From Tritrichomonas musculus (taxonomy: Eukaryota > Parabasalia > Tritrichomonadida > Tritrichomonadidae): a stretch of DNA of 64,000 nucleotides. Below the pieces are notes generated by a model. The model saw only the letters and a program-made list of their open reading frames with translations. It was not told the origin of the DNA and ran no database searches. A program made the translations under genes and the position numbers. Of the stretch, positions 11,329 through 24,492 are shown in pieces (positions within the stretch are counted from its first letter, which is position 1; the number at the start of each line of letters is the position of its first letter). The stretch lies in NCBI GenBank assembly GCA_039105265.1, contig JAPFFF010000028.1, positions 1 to 64,000 on the forward strand, written 5' to 3'.

Positions 11329-13489
11329 TATAAATAAGAAATACAAAATTATCATTACTGTACTGAACAAATTTCAATTCAAAATTTAATAATTAACAAA
11401 ACTTTTTACACTTTGAATTTGACCTAAATTTGACCATAATAAGCAATCAGTTTTCCTTTATATTTTTATAAAAATATGGATCAAACTAGCAAAACAAATC
11501 GATTTCATCGGCATGTTCATTATCCTCAGCGAATTGCTTTTGAAGACCACATTTACGTATTTGATTATTATCTAAAAAGCAGAAACCTTTATAAATATAA
11601 ATGCCAATTTGGAATAAATAGGCATAAAAAAACAAGATGCAACGCATGCATTGGAATTCCTGCATCCCTCTCAGAAGAAGATCTAAATGAAATTCAAGTT
11701 ACAATTTTGTGTTCAAATCATACATGTAATAATCAAATAAAAACAGTTTCAAAGATATATTCAGAAGCGCGAATAAAAGAAAAGGTTGAGAAACTGTTTT
11801 TATCAAAACCAAGACCTACAAGAATTCAATTAATCAACCAACTGTATGAAGAAATACGAGCTGAAACCCCAGAAGGAGCTGAAAAACAATGCTTCAGTGA
11901 GTATTTAGTTCAAAGTTATTACTCAGAACTTGCTAAAAAATACAAATTAGACGATGGATATAATAGTATACTTCAAACTACCAGAGGAACAAGTTTCGAA
12001 TTATTCAAATTAAAAGTACCAGATACGCAAACCCCAGATAAAGCGTTACAAATCATTTGCTACTGTTCAGATTTTCAGCAAACACTGATCTCTTCTGTGA
12101 CACATGTCTTTATAGATGGTACTTTTAATATAAGACCACCAGGATTTGAGCAAGTTCTTGTTATTATGGCAAGAGCTTTCCTTATGAATGTACCAATTGC
12201 GTATTTCTTGCTTCCGAGTAAAACACAAGAAATATATGAAACAGCGTTTAAAATGTTTAAGCTTACCACTAAAACCACCTTCAGAGGAAGCACGAGCTAT
12301 ATTACTGATTTTGAACTTGCCGAACTTAATGCCGTTAAAAAATGTTTCCTACAACATGGAGATACAATCCAATTGTGTTATTTCCATTTTTGTCAGGCAA
12401 TGACTCGTCATTTTCAGAAATACAAGAAATCGCAAATTGTTATTGATCTCTTCAAAATTTCAAAAATGCTTCCATTCATATCTGAAACAAGATTGCATGA
12501 CGCACTTAAAGAACTATCTAAATACGATGAATCAAAAGTGTTCGCCAGTTACTTTAGGAAAAATTATATAAAACGATATAAGTTCAAAGATTGGAATGTT
12601 TCGAAGAAATCGAATGAAATAATCACCAATAATGTTGTGGAGTCCCACAACAACATATTGAGGAAAGCAATAGGCGAACGACCAAGCTTAGAAGATTTTC
12701 AAACTAAATTGGCAGAACTAGAAAATCACTATTACGAAAGATACTGGATGCGAAAAAAAACGCAATTGGTAAACGAACGAATTAACGAAGATGATTTTAA
12801 TAAAAACTTTGGAAAATTTATTGCTAAATTAAAAAAGTTGCATCCAGAAAAACAAAATAAGATAGTCTATGATTATTATTTCGAAGATAGTTCGGAAATT
12901 TCAGAAAATTCATTGGATTCAAGTAATTCCAAAGATGGTGATTCAGATGATTCAAACGATTTGTTAAATATTTCGGGAGAAACTTCAGACAATTCATTGG
13001 ATATTTCAGAAGAAAGTTCCGATGATATATTGCTTTCCAATGAAAGTTCAAATGGAATTTCGGAAGTTATCAAAGAAGATCAAGAAGAGGAAGATTCTAA
13101 TCCAAATGAAAACCATACTGATATTGTACATGATGATGATCTTGATGAGACAAAAAGATTTGAAACAAAATCTAAAGATGATGAAGAAGAAGATGATGAT
13201 GAGCTGATTTCGATCAAAAAAGCAAAGTCAAGACAGAAAGCAAATATTAGGTCATTACCAGATAAAGCTCAGAGAATACTTGCTCAGAACACAGTCTCTT
13301 TCAACAAAGCAGTCCCAAGATCTCGAGAAAGGTCTGACATTTTGAGGACAACATATGATTTGATTAAAGAAATAGAACCTAATATTGAAATGATGCAAAT
13401 TCGATCGTGGTTTAATAACAATAAAACCAAATATTCGTAAATCGCATAAAGAATATCATTTCGCGTTAATAACAATTAGAATATTCAAT
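11329..13489 (+). mobile_element. MULE-type transposon unit in satellite, copy 2
   Basis: The same 2161-bp unit as at 7295, displaced by 4034 bp, with matching junctions and matching satellite variants on both sides. The shared flanks indicate that it spread by duplication of the surrounding array rather than by independent transposition. Confidence 0.8.
11476..13440 (+). CDS. FLYWCH-MULE transposase, copy 2
   Basis: A 654-aa transposase identical in protein sequence to the copy at 7442: FLYWCH-like zinc-binding N-terminus, MULE DDE domain (D214, D278, E389), acidic serine-rich linker and homeodomain-like C-terminal helix. Leader and trailer sequences also match on inspection. The absence of protein differences points to very recent duplication or ongoing homogenisation with the satellite. 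Confidence 0.9.
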   Translation: MDQTSKTNRFHRHVHYPQRIAFEDHIYVFDYYLKSRNLYKYKCQFGINRHKKTRCNACIGIPASLSEEDLNEIQVTILCSNHTCNNQIKTVSKIYSEARIKEKVEKLFLSKPRPTRIQLINQLYEEIRAETPEGAEKQCFSEYLVQSYYSELAKKYKLDDGYNSILQTTRGTSFELFKLKVPDTQTPDKALQIICYCSDFQQTLISSVTHVFIDGTFNIRPPGFEQVLVIMARAFLMNVPIAYFLLPSKTQEIYETAFKMFKLTTKTTFRGSTSYITDFELAELNAVKKCFLQHGDTIQLCYFHFCQAMTRHFQKYKKSQIVIDLFKISKMLPFISETRLHDALKELSKYDESKVFASYFRKNYIKRYKFKDWNVSKKSNEIITNNVVESHNNILRKAIGERPSLEDFQTKLAELENHYYERYWMRKKTQLVNERINEDDFNKNFGKFIAKLKKLHPEKQNKIVYDYYFEDSSEISENSLDSSNSKDGDSDDSNDLLNISGETSDNSLDISEESSDDILLSNESSNGISEVIKEDQEEEDSNPNENHTDIVHDDDLDETKRFETKSKDDEEEDDDELISIKKAKSRQKANIRSLPDKAQRILAQNTVSFNKAVPRSRERSDILRTTYDLIKEIEPNIEMMQIRSWFNNNKTKYS

Positions 13490-16400
13490 ATTAAAGCGCA
13501 ATATCAATTATACTTATTCTAACATTTCTCACAAATGAACAGAGTTAAATAAAACACAAATCTCAAACACTTTTGTAAGATAATTAAAAACGATTTCGAA
13601 ATTAAGTAAAATCAGTAAAAATTAAAGCTTAATCTCAGTTATTCTTATTCAAACGTTTCTCACAAGTGAACAGAGTTAAATAAAACACAAATCTCAAACA
13701 CTTTTGTAAGATAATTATAAACGATTTCGAAATTAATTAAAATCAGTAAAAATTAAAGCTTAATCTCAATTATTCTTATTCAAACGTTTCTCACAAGTGA
13801 ACAGAGTTAAATAAAACACAAATCTCAAACACTTTTGTAAGATAATTATAAACGATTTCGAAATTAAGTAAAATCAGTAAAAATTAAAGCTTAATCTCAG
13901 TTATTCTTAATCTAACATTTCTCACAAATGAACAGAGTTAAATAAAACACAAATCTCAAACACTTTTGTAAGATAATTAAAAACGATTTCGAAATTAAGT
14001 AAAATCAGTAAAATTAAAGCTTAATCTCAGTTATTCTTATTCAAACGTTTCTCACAAATGAACAGAGTTAAATAAAACACAAATCTCAAACACTTTTGTA
14101 AGATAATTATAAACGATTTCGAAATTAAGTAAAATCAGTAAAAATTAAAGCTTAATCTCAGTTATTCTTAATCTAACATTTCTCACAAATGAACAGAGTT
14201 AAATAAAACACAAATCTCAAACACTTTTGTAAGATAATTAAAAACGATTTCGAAATTAAGTAAAATCAATAAAAATTAAAGCTTAATCTCAGTTATTCTT
14301 ATTCAAACGTTTCTCACAAATGAACAGAGTTAAATAAAACACAAATCTCAAACACTTTTGTAAGATAATTATAAACGATTTCGAAATTAAGTAAAATCAG
14401 TAAAAATTAAAGCTTAATCTCAGTTATTCTTAATCTAACATTTCTCACAAATGAACAGAGTTAAATAAAACACAAATCTCAAACACTTTTGTAAGATAAT
14501 TAAAAACGATTTCGAAATTAAGTAAAATCAGTAAAAATTAAAGCTTAATCTCAGTTATTCTTATTCAAACGTTTCTCACAAATGAACAGAGTTAAATAAA
14601 ACACAAATCTCAAACACTTTTGTAAGATAATTAAAAACGATTTCGAAATTAAGTAAAATCAGTAAAAATTAAAGCGCAATATCAATTATTCTTATTCAAA
14701 CGTTTCTCACAAATGAACAGAGTTAAATAAAACACAAATCTCAAACACTTTTGTAAGATAATTAAAAACGATTTCGAAATTAAGTAAAATCAGTAAAAAT
14801 TAAAGCTTAATCTCAGTTATTCTTAATCTAACATTTCTCACAAATGAACAGAGTTAAATAAAACACAAATCTCAAACACTTTTGTAAGATAATTAAAAAC
14901 GATTTCGAAATTAAGTAAAATCAGTAAAAATTAAAGCTTAATCTCAGTTATTCTTATTCAAACGTTTCTCACAAATGAACAGAGTTAAATAAAACACAAA
15001 TCTCAAACACTTTTGTAAGATAATTGAAAAAGATTTCGAAATTAAGTAAAATCAGTAAAAATTAAAGCTTAATCTCAGTTATTCTTATTCAAACGTTTCT
15101 CACAAATGAACAGAGTTAAATAAAACACAAATCTCAAACACTTTTGTAAGATAATTAAAAACGATTTCGAAATTAAGTAAAATCAATAAAGATTAAATCG
15201 CAATATCAATTATTCTTATTCAAACGTTTCTCACAAATGAACAGAGTTAAATAAAACACAAATCTCAAACACTTTTGTAAGATAATTAAAAACGATTTCG
15301 AAATTAAGTAAAATCAGTAAAAATTAAAGCTTAATCTCAGTTATTCTTAATCTAACATTTCTCACAAATGAACAGAGTTAAATAAAACACAAATCTCAAA
15401 CACTTTTGTAAGATAATTATAAACGATTTCGAAATTAAGTAAAATCAGTAAAAATTAAAGCTTAATCTCAGTTATTCTTATTCAAACGTTTCTCACAAAT
15501 GAACAGAGTTAAATAAAACACAAATCTCAAACACTTTTGTAAGATAATTGAAAACGATTTCGAAATTAAGTAAAATCAGTAAAAATTAAAGCTTAATCTC
15601 AGTTATTCTTAATCTAACATTTCACACAAGTGAACAGAGTTAAATAAAACACAAATCTCAAACACTTTTGTAAGATAATTATAAACGATTTCGAAATTAA
15701 GTAAAATCAGTAAAAATTAAAGCTTAATCTCAGTTATTCTTATTCAAACGTTTCTCACAAATGAACAGAGTTAAATAAAACACAAATCTCAAACACTTTT
15801 GTAAGATAATTAAAAACGATTTCGAAATTAAGTAAAATCAATAAAAATTAAAGCTTAATCTCAGTTATTCTTATTCAAACGTTTCTCATAAGTGAACAGA
15901 GTTAAATAAAACACAAATCTCAAACACTTTTGTAAGATAATTGAAAAAGATTTCGAAATTAAGTAAAATCAGTAAAATTAAAGCTTAATCTCAGTTATTC
16001 TTATTCAAACGTTTCTCACAAGTGAACAGAGTTAAATAAAACACAAATCTCAAACACTTTTGTAAGATAATTAAAAACTATTTCGAAATTAAGTAAAATC
16101 AATAAAGATTAAAGCTTAATCTCAATTATTCTTATTCAAACGTTTCTCACAAGTGAACAGAGTTAAATAAAACACAAATCTCAAACACTTTTGTAAGATA
16201 ATTATAAACGATTTCGAAATTAAGTAAAATCAGTAAAAATTAAAGCTTAATCTCAGTTATTCTTAATCTAACATTTCTCACAAATGAACAGAGTTAAATA
16301 AAACACAAATCTCAAACACTTTTGTAAGATAATTGAAAACGATTTCGAAATTAAGTAAAATCAGTAAAGATTAAAGCTTAATCTCAGTTATTCTTAATCT

Positions 16401-17719
16401 AACATTTCTCACAAGTGAACAGAGTTAAATAAAACACAAATCTCAAACACTTTTGTAAGATAATTAAAAACGATTTCGAAATTAAGTAAAATCAGTAAAA
16501 ATTAAAGCTTAATCTCAATTATTCTTATTCAAACGTTTCTCACAAGTGAACAGAGTTAAATAAAACACAAATCTCAAACACTTTTGTAAGATAATTATAA
16601 ACGATTTCGAAATTAAGTAAAATCAGTAAAAATTAAAGCTTAATCTCAGTTATTCTTAATCTAACATTTCTCACAAGTGAACAGAGTTAAATAAAACACA
16701 AATCTCAAACACTTTTGTAAGATAATTATAAACGATTTCGAAATTAAGTAAAATCAATAAAAATTAAAGCTTAATCTCAATTATTCTTATTCTAACATTT
16801 CTCACAAGTGAACAGAGTTAAATAAAACACAAATCTCAAACACTTTTGTAAGATAATTAAAAACGATTTCGAAATTAAGTAAAATCAGTAAAAATTAAAG
16901 CTTAATCTCAATTATTCTTATTCAAACGTTTCTCACAAGTGAACAGAGTTAAATAAAACACAAATCTCAAACACTTTTGTAAGATAATTAAAAACGATTT
17001 CGAAATTAAGTAAAATCAATAAAAATTAAAGCTTAATCTCAATTATTCTTATTCTAACATTTCTCACAAGTGAACAGAGTTAAATAAAACACAAATCTCA
17101 AACACTTTTGTAAGATAATTAAAAACGATTTCGAAATTAAGTAAAATCAATAAAAATTAAAGCTTAATCTCAGTTATTCTTATTCAAACGTTTCTCACAA
17201 GTGAACAGAGTTAAATAAAACACAAATCTCAAACACTTTTGTAAGATAATTATAAACGATTTCGAAATTAATTAAAATCAGTAAAAATTAAAGCTTAATC
17301 TCAATTATTCTTATTCAAACGTTTCTCACAAGTGAACAGAGTTAAATAAAACACAAATCTCAAACACTTTTGTAAGATAATTATAAACGATTTCGAAATT
17401 AAGTAAAATCAGTAAAAATTAAAGCTTAATCTCAGTTATTCTTAATCTAACATTTCTCACAAATGAACAGAGTTAAATAAAACACAAATCTCAAACACTT
17501 TTGTAAGATAATTAAAAACGATTTCGAAATTAAGTAAAATCAATAAAGATTAAATCGCAATATCAATTATTCTTATTCAAACGTTTCTCACAAGTGAACA
17601 GAGTTAAATAAAACATAAATCTCAAACACTTTTGTAAGATAATTATAAACGATTTCGAAATTAAGTAAAATAAGTAAAGATTAAGGCGCAATATCAATTA
17701 TTCTTATTCAAATGTTTCA
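13490..17719. repeat. 131-bp satellite array, segment 3
   Basis: About 32 satellite monomers (4230 bp, that is 32 periods plus the 40-bp overlap, less two single-base shortenings). It includes runs of variants also found in segment 1, for example the AAAAACTATTTCG monomer near 16075 followed by the same order of neighbours as near 5640. No gene is seen. Confidence 0.96.
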
Positions 17720-19880
17720 TATAAATAAGAAATACAAAATTATCATTACTGTACTGAACAAATTTCAATTCAAAATTTAATAATTAACAAAACTTTTTAC
17801 ACTTTGAATTTGACCTAAATTTGACCATAATAAGCAATCAGTTTTCCTTTATATTTTTATAAAAATATGGATCAAACTAGCAAAACAAATCGATTTCATC
17901 GGCATGTTCATTATCCTCAGCGAATTGCTTTTGAAGACCACATTTACGTATTTGATTATTATCTAAAAAGCAGAAACCTTTATAAATATAAATGCCAATT
18001 TGGAATAAATAGGCATAAAAAAACAAGATGCAACGCATGCATTGGAATTCCTGCATCCCTCTCAGAAGAAGATCTAAATGAAATTCAAGTTACAATTTTG
18101 TGTTCAAATCATACATGTAATAATCAAATAAAAACAGTTTCAAAGATATATTCAGAAGCGCGAATAAAAGAAAAGGTTGAGAAACTGTTTTTATCAAAAC
18201 CAAGACCTACAAGAATTCAATTAATCAACCAACTGTATGAAGAAATACGAGCTGAAACCCCAGAAGGAGCTGAAAAACAATGCTTCAGTGAGTATTTAGT
18301 TCAAAGTTATTACTCAGAACTTGCTAAAAAATACAAATTAGACGATGGATATAATAGTATACTTCAAACTACCAGAGGAACAAGTTTCGAATTATTCAAA
18401 TTAAAAGTACCAGATACGCAAACCCCAGATAAAGCGTTACAAATCATTTGCTACTGTTCAGATTTTCAGCAAACACTGATCTCTTCTGTGACACATGTCT
18501 TTATAGATGGTACTTTTAATATAAGACCACCAGGATTTGAGCAAGTTCTTGTTATTATGGCAAGAGCTTTCCTTATGAATGTACCAATTGCGTATTTCTT
18601 GCTTCCGAGTAAAACACAAGAAATATATGAAACAGCGTTTAAAATGTTTAAGCTTACCACTAAAACCACCTTCAGAGGAAGCACGAGCTATATTACTGAT
18701 TTTGAACTTGCCGAACTTAATGCCGTTAAAAAATGTTTCCTACAACATGGAGATACAATCCAATTGTGTTATTTCCATTTTTGTCAGGCAATGACTCGTC
18801 ATTTTCAGAAATACAAGAAATCGCAAATTGTTATTGATCTCTTCAAAATTTCAAAAATGCTTCCATTCATATCTGAAACAAGATTGCATGACGCACTTAA
18901 AGAACTATCTAAATACGATGAATCAAAAGTGTTCGCCAGTTACTTTAGGAAAAATTATATAAAACGATATAAGTTCAAAGATTGGAATGTTTCGAAGAAA
19001 TCGAATGAAATAATCACCAATAATGTTGTGGAGTCCCACAACAACATATTGAGGAAAGCAATAGGCGAACGACCAAGCTTAGAAGATTTTCAAACTAAAT
19101 TGGCAGAACTAGAAAATCACTATTACGAAAGATACTGGATGCGAAAAAAAACGCAATTGGTAAACGAACGAATTAACGAAGATGATTTTAATAAAAACTT
19201 TGGAAAATTTATTGCTAAATTAAAAAAGTTGCATCCAGAAAAACAAAATAAGATAGTCTATGATTATTATTTCGAAGATAGTTCGGAAATTTCAGAAAAT
19301 TCATTGGATTCAAGTAATTCCAAAGATGGTGATTCAGATGATTCAAACGATTTGTTAAATATTTCGGGAGAAACTTCAGACAATTCATTGGATATTTCAG
19401 AAGAAAGTTCCGATGATATATTGCTTTCCAATGAAAGTTCAAATGGAATTTCGGAAGTTATCAAAGAAGATCAAGAAGAGGAAGATTCTAATCCAAATGA
19501 AAACCATACTGATATTGTACATGATGATGATCTTGATGAGACAAAAAGATTTGAAACAAAATCTAAAGATGATGAAGAAGAAGATGATGATGAGCTGATT
19601 TCGATCAAAAAAGCAAAGTCAAGACAGAAAGCAAATATTAGGTCATTACCAGATAAAGCTCAGAGAATACTTGCTCAGAACACAGTCTCTTTCAACAAAG
19701 CAGTCCCAAGATCTCGAGAAAGGTCTGACATTTTGAGGACAACATATGATTTGATTAAAGAAATAGAACCTAATATTGAAATGATGCAAATTCGATCGTG
19801 GTTTAATAACAATAAAACCAAATATTCGTAAATCGCATAAAGAATATCATTTCGCGTTAATAACAATTAGAATATTCAAT
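17720..19880 (+). mobile_element. MULE-type transposon unit in satellite, copy 3
   Basis: The third copy of the 2161-bp unit, displaced by 10425 bp from copy 1, with identical left and right junctions. The satellite to its right shows a few private changes (a TTTCACAC variant near 20310), so this duplicate has begun to diverge in its flank. Confidence 0.8.
17867..19831 (+). CDS. FLYWCH-MULE transposase, copy 3
   Basis: A 654-aa transposase identical in protein sequence to copies 1 and 2, with the same FLYWCH-like zinc region, MULE catalytic residues, acidic linker and homeodomain-like tail. The frame is open throughout. The unit looks autonomous, but its embedding in duplicated satellite means its copy number here need not reflect transposition. 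Confidence 0.9.
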   Translation: MDQTSKTNRFHRHVHYPQRIAFEDHIYVFDYYLKSRNLYKYKCQFGINRHKKTRCNACIGIPASLSEEDLNEIQVTILCSNHTCNNQIKTVSKIYSEARIKEKVEKLFLSKPRPTRIQLINQLYEEIRAETPEGAEKQCFSEYLVQSYYSELAKKYKLDDGYNSILQTTRGTSFELFKLKVPDTQTPDKALQIICYCSDFQQTLISSVTHVFIDGTFNIRPPGFEQVLVIMARAFLMNVPIAYFLLPSKTQEIYETAFKMFKLTTKTTFRGSTSYITDFELAELNAVKKCFLQHGDTIQLCYFHFCQAMTRHFQKYKKSQIVIDLFKISKMLPFISETRLHDALKELSKYDESKVFASYFRKNYIKRYKFKDWNVSKKSNEIITNNVVESHNNILRKAIGERPSLEDFQTKLAELENHYYERYWMRKKTQLVNERINEDDFNKNFGKFIAKLKKLHPEKQNKIVYDYYFEDSSEISENSLDSSNSKDGDSDDSNDLLNISGETSDNSLDISEESSDDILLSNESSNGISEVIKEDQEEEDSNPNENHTDIVHDDDLDETKRFETKSKDDEEEDDDELISIKKAKSRQKANIRSLPDKAQRILAQNTVSFNKAVPRSRERSDILRTTYDLIKEIEPNIEMMQIRSWFNNNKTKYS

Positions 19881-22800
19881 ATTAAAGCGCAATATCAATT
19901 ATACTTATTCTAACATTTCTCACAAATGAACAGAGTTAAATAAAACACAAATCTCAAACACTTTTGTAAGATAATTAAAAACGATTTCGAAATTAAGTAA
20001 AATCAGTAAAAATTAAAGCTTAATCTCAGTTATTCTTATTCAAACGTTTCTCACAAGTGAACAGAGTTAAATAAAACACAAATCTCAAACACTTTTGTAA
20101 GATAATTATAAACGATTTCGAAATTAATTAAAATCAGTAAAAATTAAAGCTTAATCTCAATTATTCTTATTCAAACGTTTCTCACAAGTGAACAGAGTTA
20201 AATAAAACACAAATCTCAAACACTTTTGTAAGATAATTATAAACGATTTCGAAATTAAGTAAAATCAGTAAAAATTAAAGCTTAATCTCAGTTATTCTTA
20301 ATCTAACATTTCACACAAATGAACAGAGTTAAATAAAACACAAATCTCAAACACTTTTGTAAGATAATTGAAAACGATTTCGAAATTAAGTAAAATCAGT
20401 AAAATTAAAGCTTAATCTCAGTTATTCTTATTCAAACGTTTCTCACAAATGAACAGAGTTAAATAAAACACAAATCTCAAACACTTTTGTAAGATAATTA
20501 TAAACGATTTCGAAATTAAGTAAAATCAGTAAAAATTAAAGCTTAATCTCAGTTATTCTTAATCTAACATTTCTCACAAATGAACAGAGTTAAATAAAAC
20601 ACAAATCTCAAACACTTTTGTAAGATAATTAAAAACGATTTCGAAATTAAGTAAAATCAGTAAAAATTAAAGCTTAATCTCAGTTATTCTTAATCTAACA
20701 TTTCTCACAAATGAACAGAGTTAAATAAAACACAAATCTCAAACACTTTTGTAAGATAATTAAAAACGATTTCGAAATTAAGTAAAATCAGTAAAAATTA
20801 AAGCTTAATCTCAGTTATTCTTAATCTAACATTTCTCACAAATGAACAGAGTTAAATAAAACACAAATCTCAAACACTTTTGTAAGATAATTATAAACGA
20901 TTTCGAAATTAAGTAAAATCAGTAAAAATTAAAGCTTAATCTCAGTTATTCTTAATCTAACATTTCTCACAAATGAACAGAGTTAAATAAAACACAAATC
21001 TCAAACACTTTTGTAAGATAATTAAAAACGATTTCGAAATTAAGTAAAATCAGTAAAAATTAAAGCTTAATCTCAGTTATTCTTAATCTAACATTTCTCA
21101 CAAATGAACAGAGTTAAATAAAACACAAATCTCAAACACTTTTGTAAGATAATTAAAAACGATTTCGAAATTAAGTAAAATCAGTAAAAATTAAAGCTTA
21201 ATCTCAGTTATTCTTATTCAAACGTTTCTCACAAGTGAACAGAGTTAAATAAAACACAAATCTCAAACACTTTTGTAAGATAATTATAAACGATTTCGAA
21301 ATTAATTAAAATCAGTAAAAATTAAAGCTTAATCTCAATTATTCTTATTCAAACGTTTCTCACAAGTGAACAGAGTTAAATAAAACACAAATCTCAAACA
21401 CTTTTGTAAGATAATTAAAAACGATTTCGAAATTAAGTAAAATCAGTAAAAATTAAAGCTTAATCTCAGTTATTCTTAATCTAACATTTCTCACAAATGA
21501 ACAGAGTTAAATAAAACACAAATCTCAAACACTTTTGTAAGATAATTAAAAACGATTTCGAAATTAAGTAAAATCAGTAAAAATTAAAGCGCAATATCAA
21601 TTATTCTTATTCAAACGTTTCTCACAAATGAACAGAGTTAAATAAAACACAAATCTCAAACACTTTTGTAAGATAATTATAAACGATTTCGAAATTAATT
21701 AAAATCAGTAAAAATTAAAGCTTAATCTCAGTTATTCTTAATCTAACATTTCTCACAAATGAACAGAGTTAAATAAAACACAAATCTCAAACACTTTTGT
21801 AAGATAATTAAAAACGATTTCGAAATTAAGTAAAATCAGTAAAAATTAAAGCTTAATCTCAGTTATTCTTATTCAAACGTTTCTCACAAATGAACAGAGT
21901 TAAATAAAACACAAATCTCAAACACTTTTGTAAGATAATTAAAAACGATTTCGAAATTAAGTAAAATCAGTAAAAATTAAAGCGCAATATCAATTATTCT
22001 TATTCAAACGTTTCTCACAAATGAACAGAGTTAAATAAAACACAAATCTCAAACACTTTTGTAAGATAATTAAAAACGATTTCGAAATTAAGTAAAATCA
22101 GTAAAAATTAAAGCTTAATCTCAGTTATTCTTAATCTAACATTTCTCACAAATGAACAGAGTTAAATAAAACACAAATCTCAAACACTTTTGTAAGATAA
22201 TTATAAACGATTTCGAAATTAAGTAAAATCAGTAAAAATTAAAGCTTAATCTCAGTTATTCTTATTCAAACGTTTCTCACAAATGAACAGAGTTAAATAA
22301 AACACAAATCTCAAACACTTTTGTAAGATAATTGAAAAAGATTTCGAAATTAAGTAAAATCAGTAAAAATTAAAGCTTAATCTCAGTTATTCTTATTCAA
22401 ACGTTTCTCACAAATGAACAGAGTTAAATAAAACATAAATCTCAAACACTTTTGTAAGATAACTAAAAACGATTTCGAAATTAAGTAAAATCAATAAAGA
22501 TTAAATCGCAATATCAATTATTCTTATTCAAACGTTTCTCACAAATGAACAGAGTTAAATAAAACACAAATCTCAAACACTTTTGTAAGATAATTAAAAA
22601 CGATTTCGAAATTAAGTAAAATCAGTAAAAATTAAAGCTTAATCTCAGTTATTCTTAATCTAACATTTCTCACAAATGAACAGAGTTAAATAAAACACAA
22701 ATCTCAAACACTTTTGTAAGATAATTAAAAACGATTTCGAAATTAAGTAAAATCAGTAAAAATTAAAGCTTAATCTCAGTTATTCTTATTCAAACGTTTC

Positions 22801-23898
22801 TCACAAATGAACAGAGTTAAATAAAACACAAATCTCAAACACTTTTGTAAGATAATTGAAAACGATTTCGAAATTAAGTAAAATCAGTAAAAATTAAAGC
22901 TTAATCTCAGTTATTCTTAATCTAACATTTCACACAAGTGAACAGAGTTAAATAAAACACAAATCTCAAACACTTTTGTAAGATAATTATAAACGATTTC
23001 GAAATTAAGTAAAATCAGTAAAAATTAAAGCTTAATCTCAGTTATTCTTATTCAAACGTTTCTCACAAATGAACAGAGTTAAATAAAACACAAATCTCAA
23101 ACACTTTTGTAAGATAATTATAAACGATTTCGAAATTAAGTAAAATCAGTAAAAATTAAAGCTTAATCTCAGTTATTCTTATTCAAACGTTTCTCACAAG
23201 TGAACAGAGTTAAATAAAACACAAATCTCAAACACTTTTGTAAGATAATTATAAACGATTTCGAAATTAAGTAAAATCAGTAAAAATTAAAGCGCAATAT
23301 CAATTATTCTTATTCAAACGTTTCTCACAAATGAACAGAGTTAAATAAAACACAAATCTCAAACACTTTTGTAAGATAATTATAAACGATTTCGAAATTA
23401 AGTAAAATCAATAAAAATTAAAGCTTAATCTCAATTATTCTTATTCAAACGTTTCTCACAAGTGAACAGAGTTAAATAAAACACAAATCTCAAACACTTT
23501 TGTAAGATAATTGAAAACGATTTCGAAATTAAGTAAAATCAATAAAAATTAAAGCTTAATCTCAGTTATTCTTATTCAAACGTTTCTCACAAATGAACAG
23601 AGTTAAATAAAACACAAATCTCAAACACTTTTGTAAGATAATTATAAACGATTTCGAAATTAATTAAAATCAGTAAAAATTAAAGCTTAATCTCAATTAT
23701 TCTTATTCAAACGTTTCTCACAAGTGAACAGAGTTAAATAAAACACAAATCTCAAACACTTTTGTAAGATAATTAAAAACGATTTCGAAATTAAGTAAAA
23801 TCAGTAAAAATTAAAGCTTAATCTCAGTTATTCTTATTCTAACATTTTTCACAAATGAACAGAGTTAAATAAAATACTCATCTCATACACTTTTATAC
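19881..23898. repeat. 131-bp satellite array, segment 4 and array end
   Basis: About 30 monomers of the same satellite. The last one (from about 23770) becomes degenerate, with ACATTTTTCAC and AAAATACTCATCTCAT replacing the usual sequence, and the array ends near 23898. Edge monomers that decay in this way are typical of satellite boundaries, where homogenisation is weak. Confidence 0.95.
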
Positions 23899-24437
23899 GT
23901 TTATAATATTGATTCTTCACAATTTTTTAATTTTGTGAAGATATTCAAATAAATTTATTCAATTATGTTTATTCTCTCAAAAAATTCTGAACTATTTATA
24001 TCATGATTTAAAACAGAAATATCCGGTTTTTATTTTATGAATATTCAAAGATATAGATGTATATCATTTTAAAATAAAATGAATAGCTTATTTTAATCTA
24101 CAAATATCTTTTCTGCAAAATTAATCATTATTCAGAAATACTTAAAATTGACATTAAATATATGATAAAATATAATTGGTTTTCCTCATATATCATGAAT
24201 ACAGAGTCATAATTATTTTTTTATAAGTTTTTTGCCATTAAAAAAGTAATTTTAAATACGAAGCTAGGAGCATAACTTTTTAATAGGTTTATTTTCATCG
24301 AAAACTTTTTAAATAGTTTATGTTGTGGGTAAAATGTGGTGAATAAATTTTTTGGTGTGTATCTAACGAGTTTGTGGGTAGTTTTTGAGAACATATTTGG
24401 TCCGTGGGTAAAAAGTGGGTAAAAACAACGCACCCAT

Positions 24438-24492
<55 letters not shown>

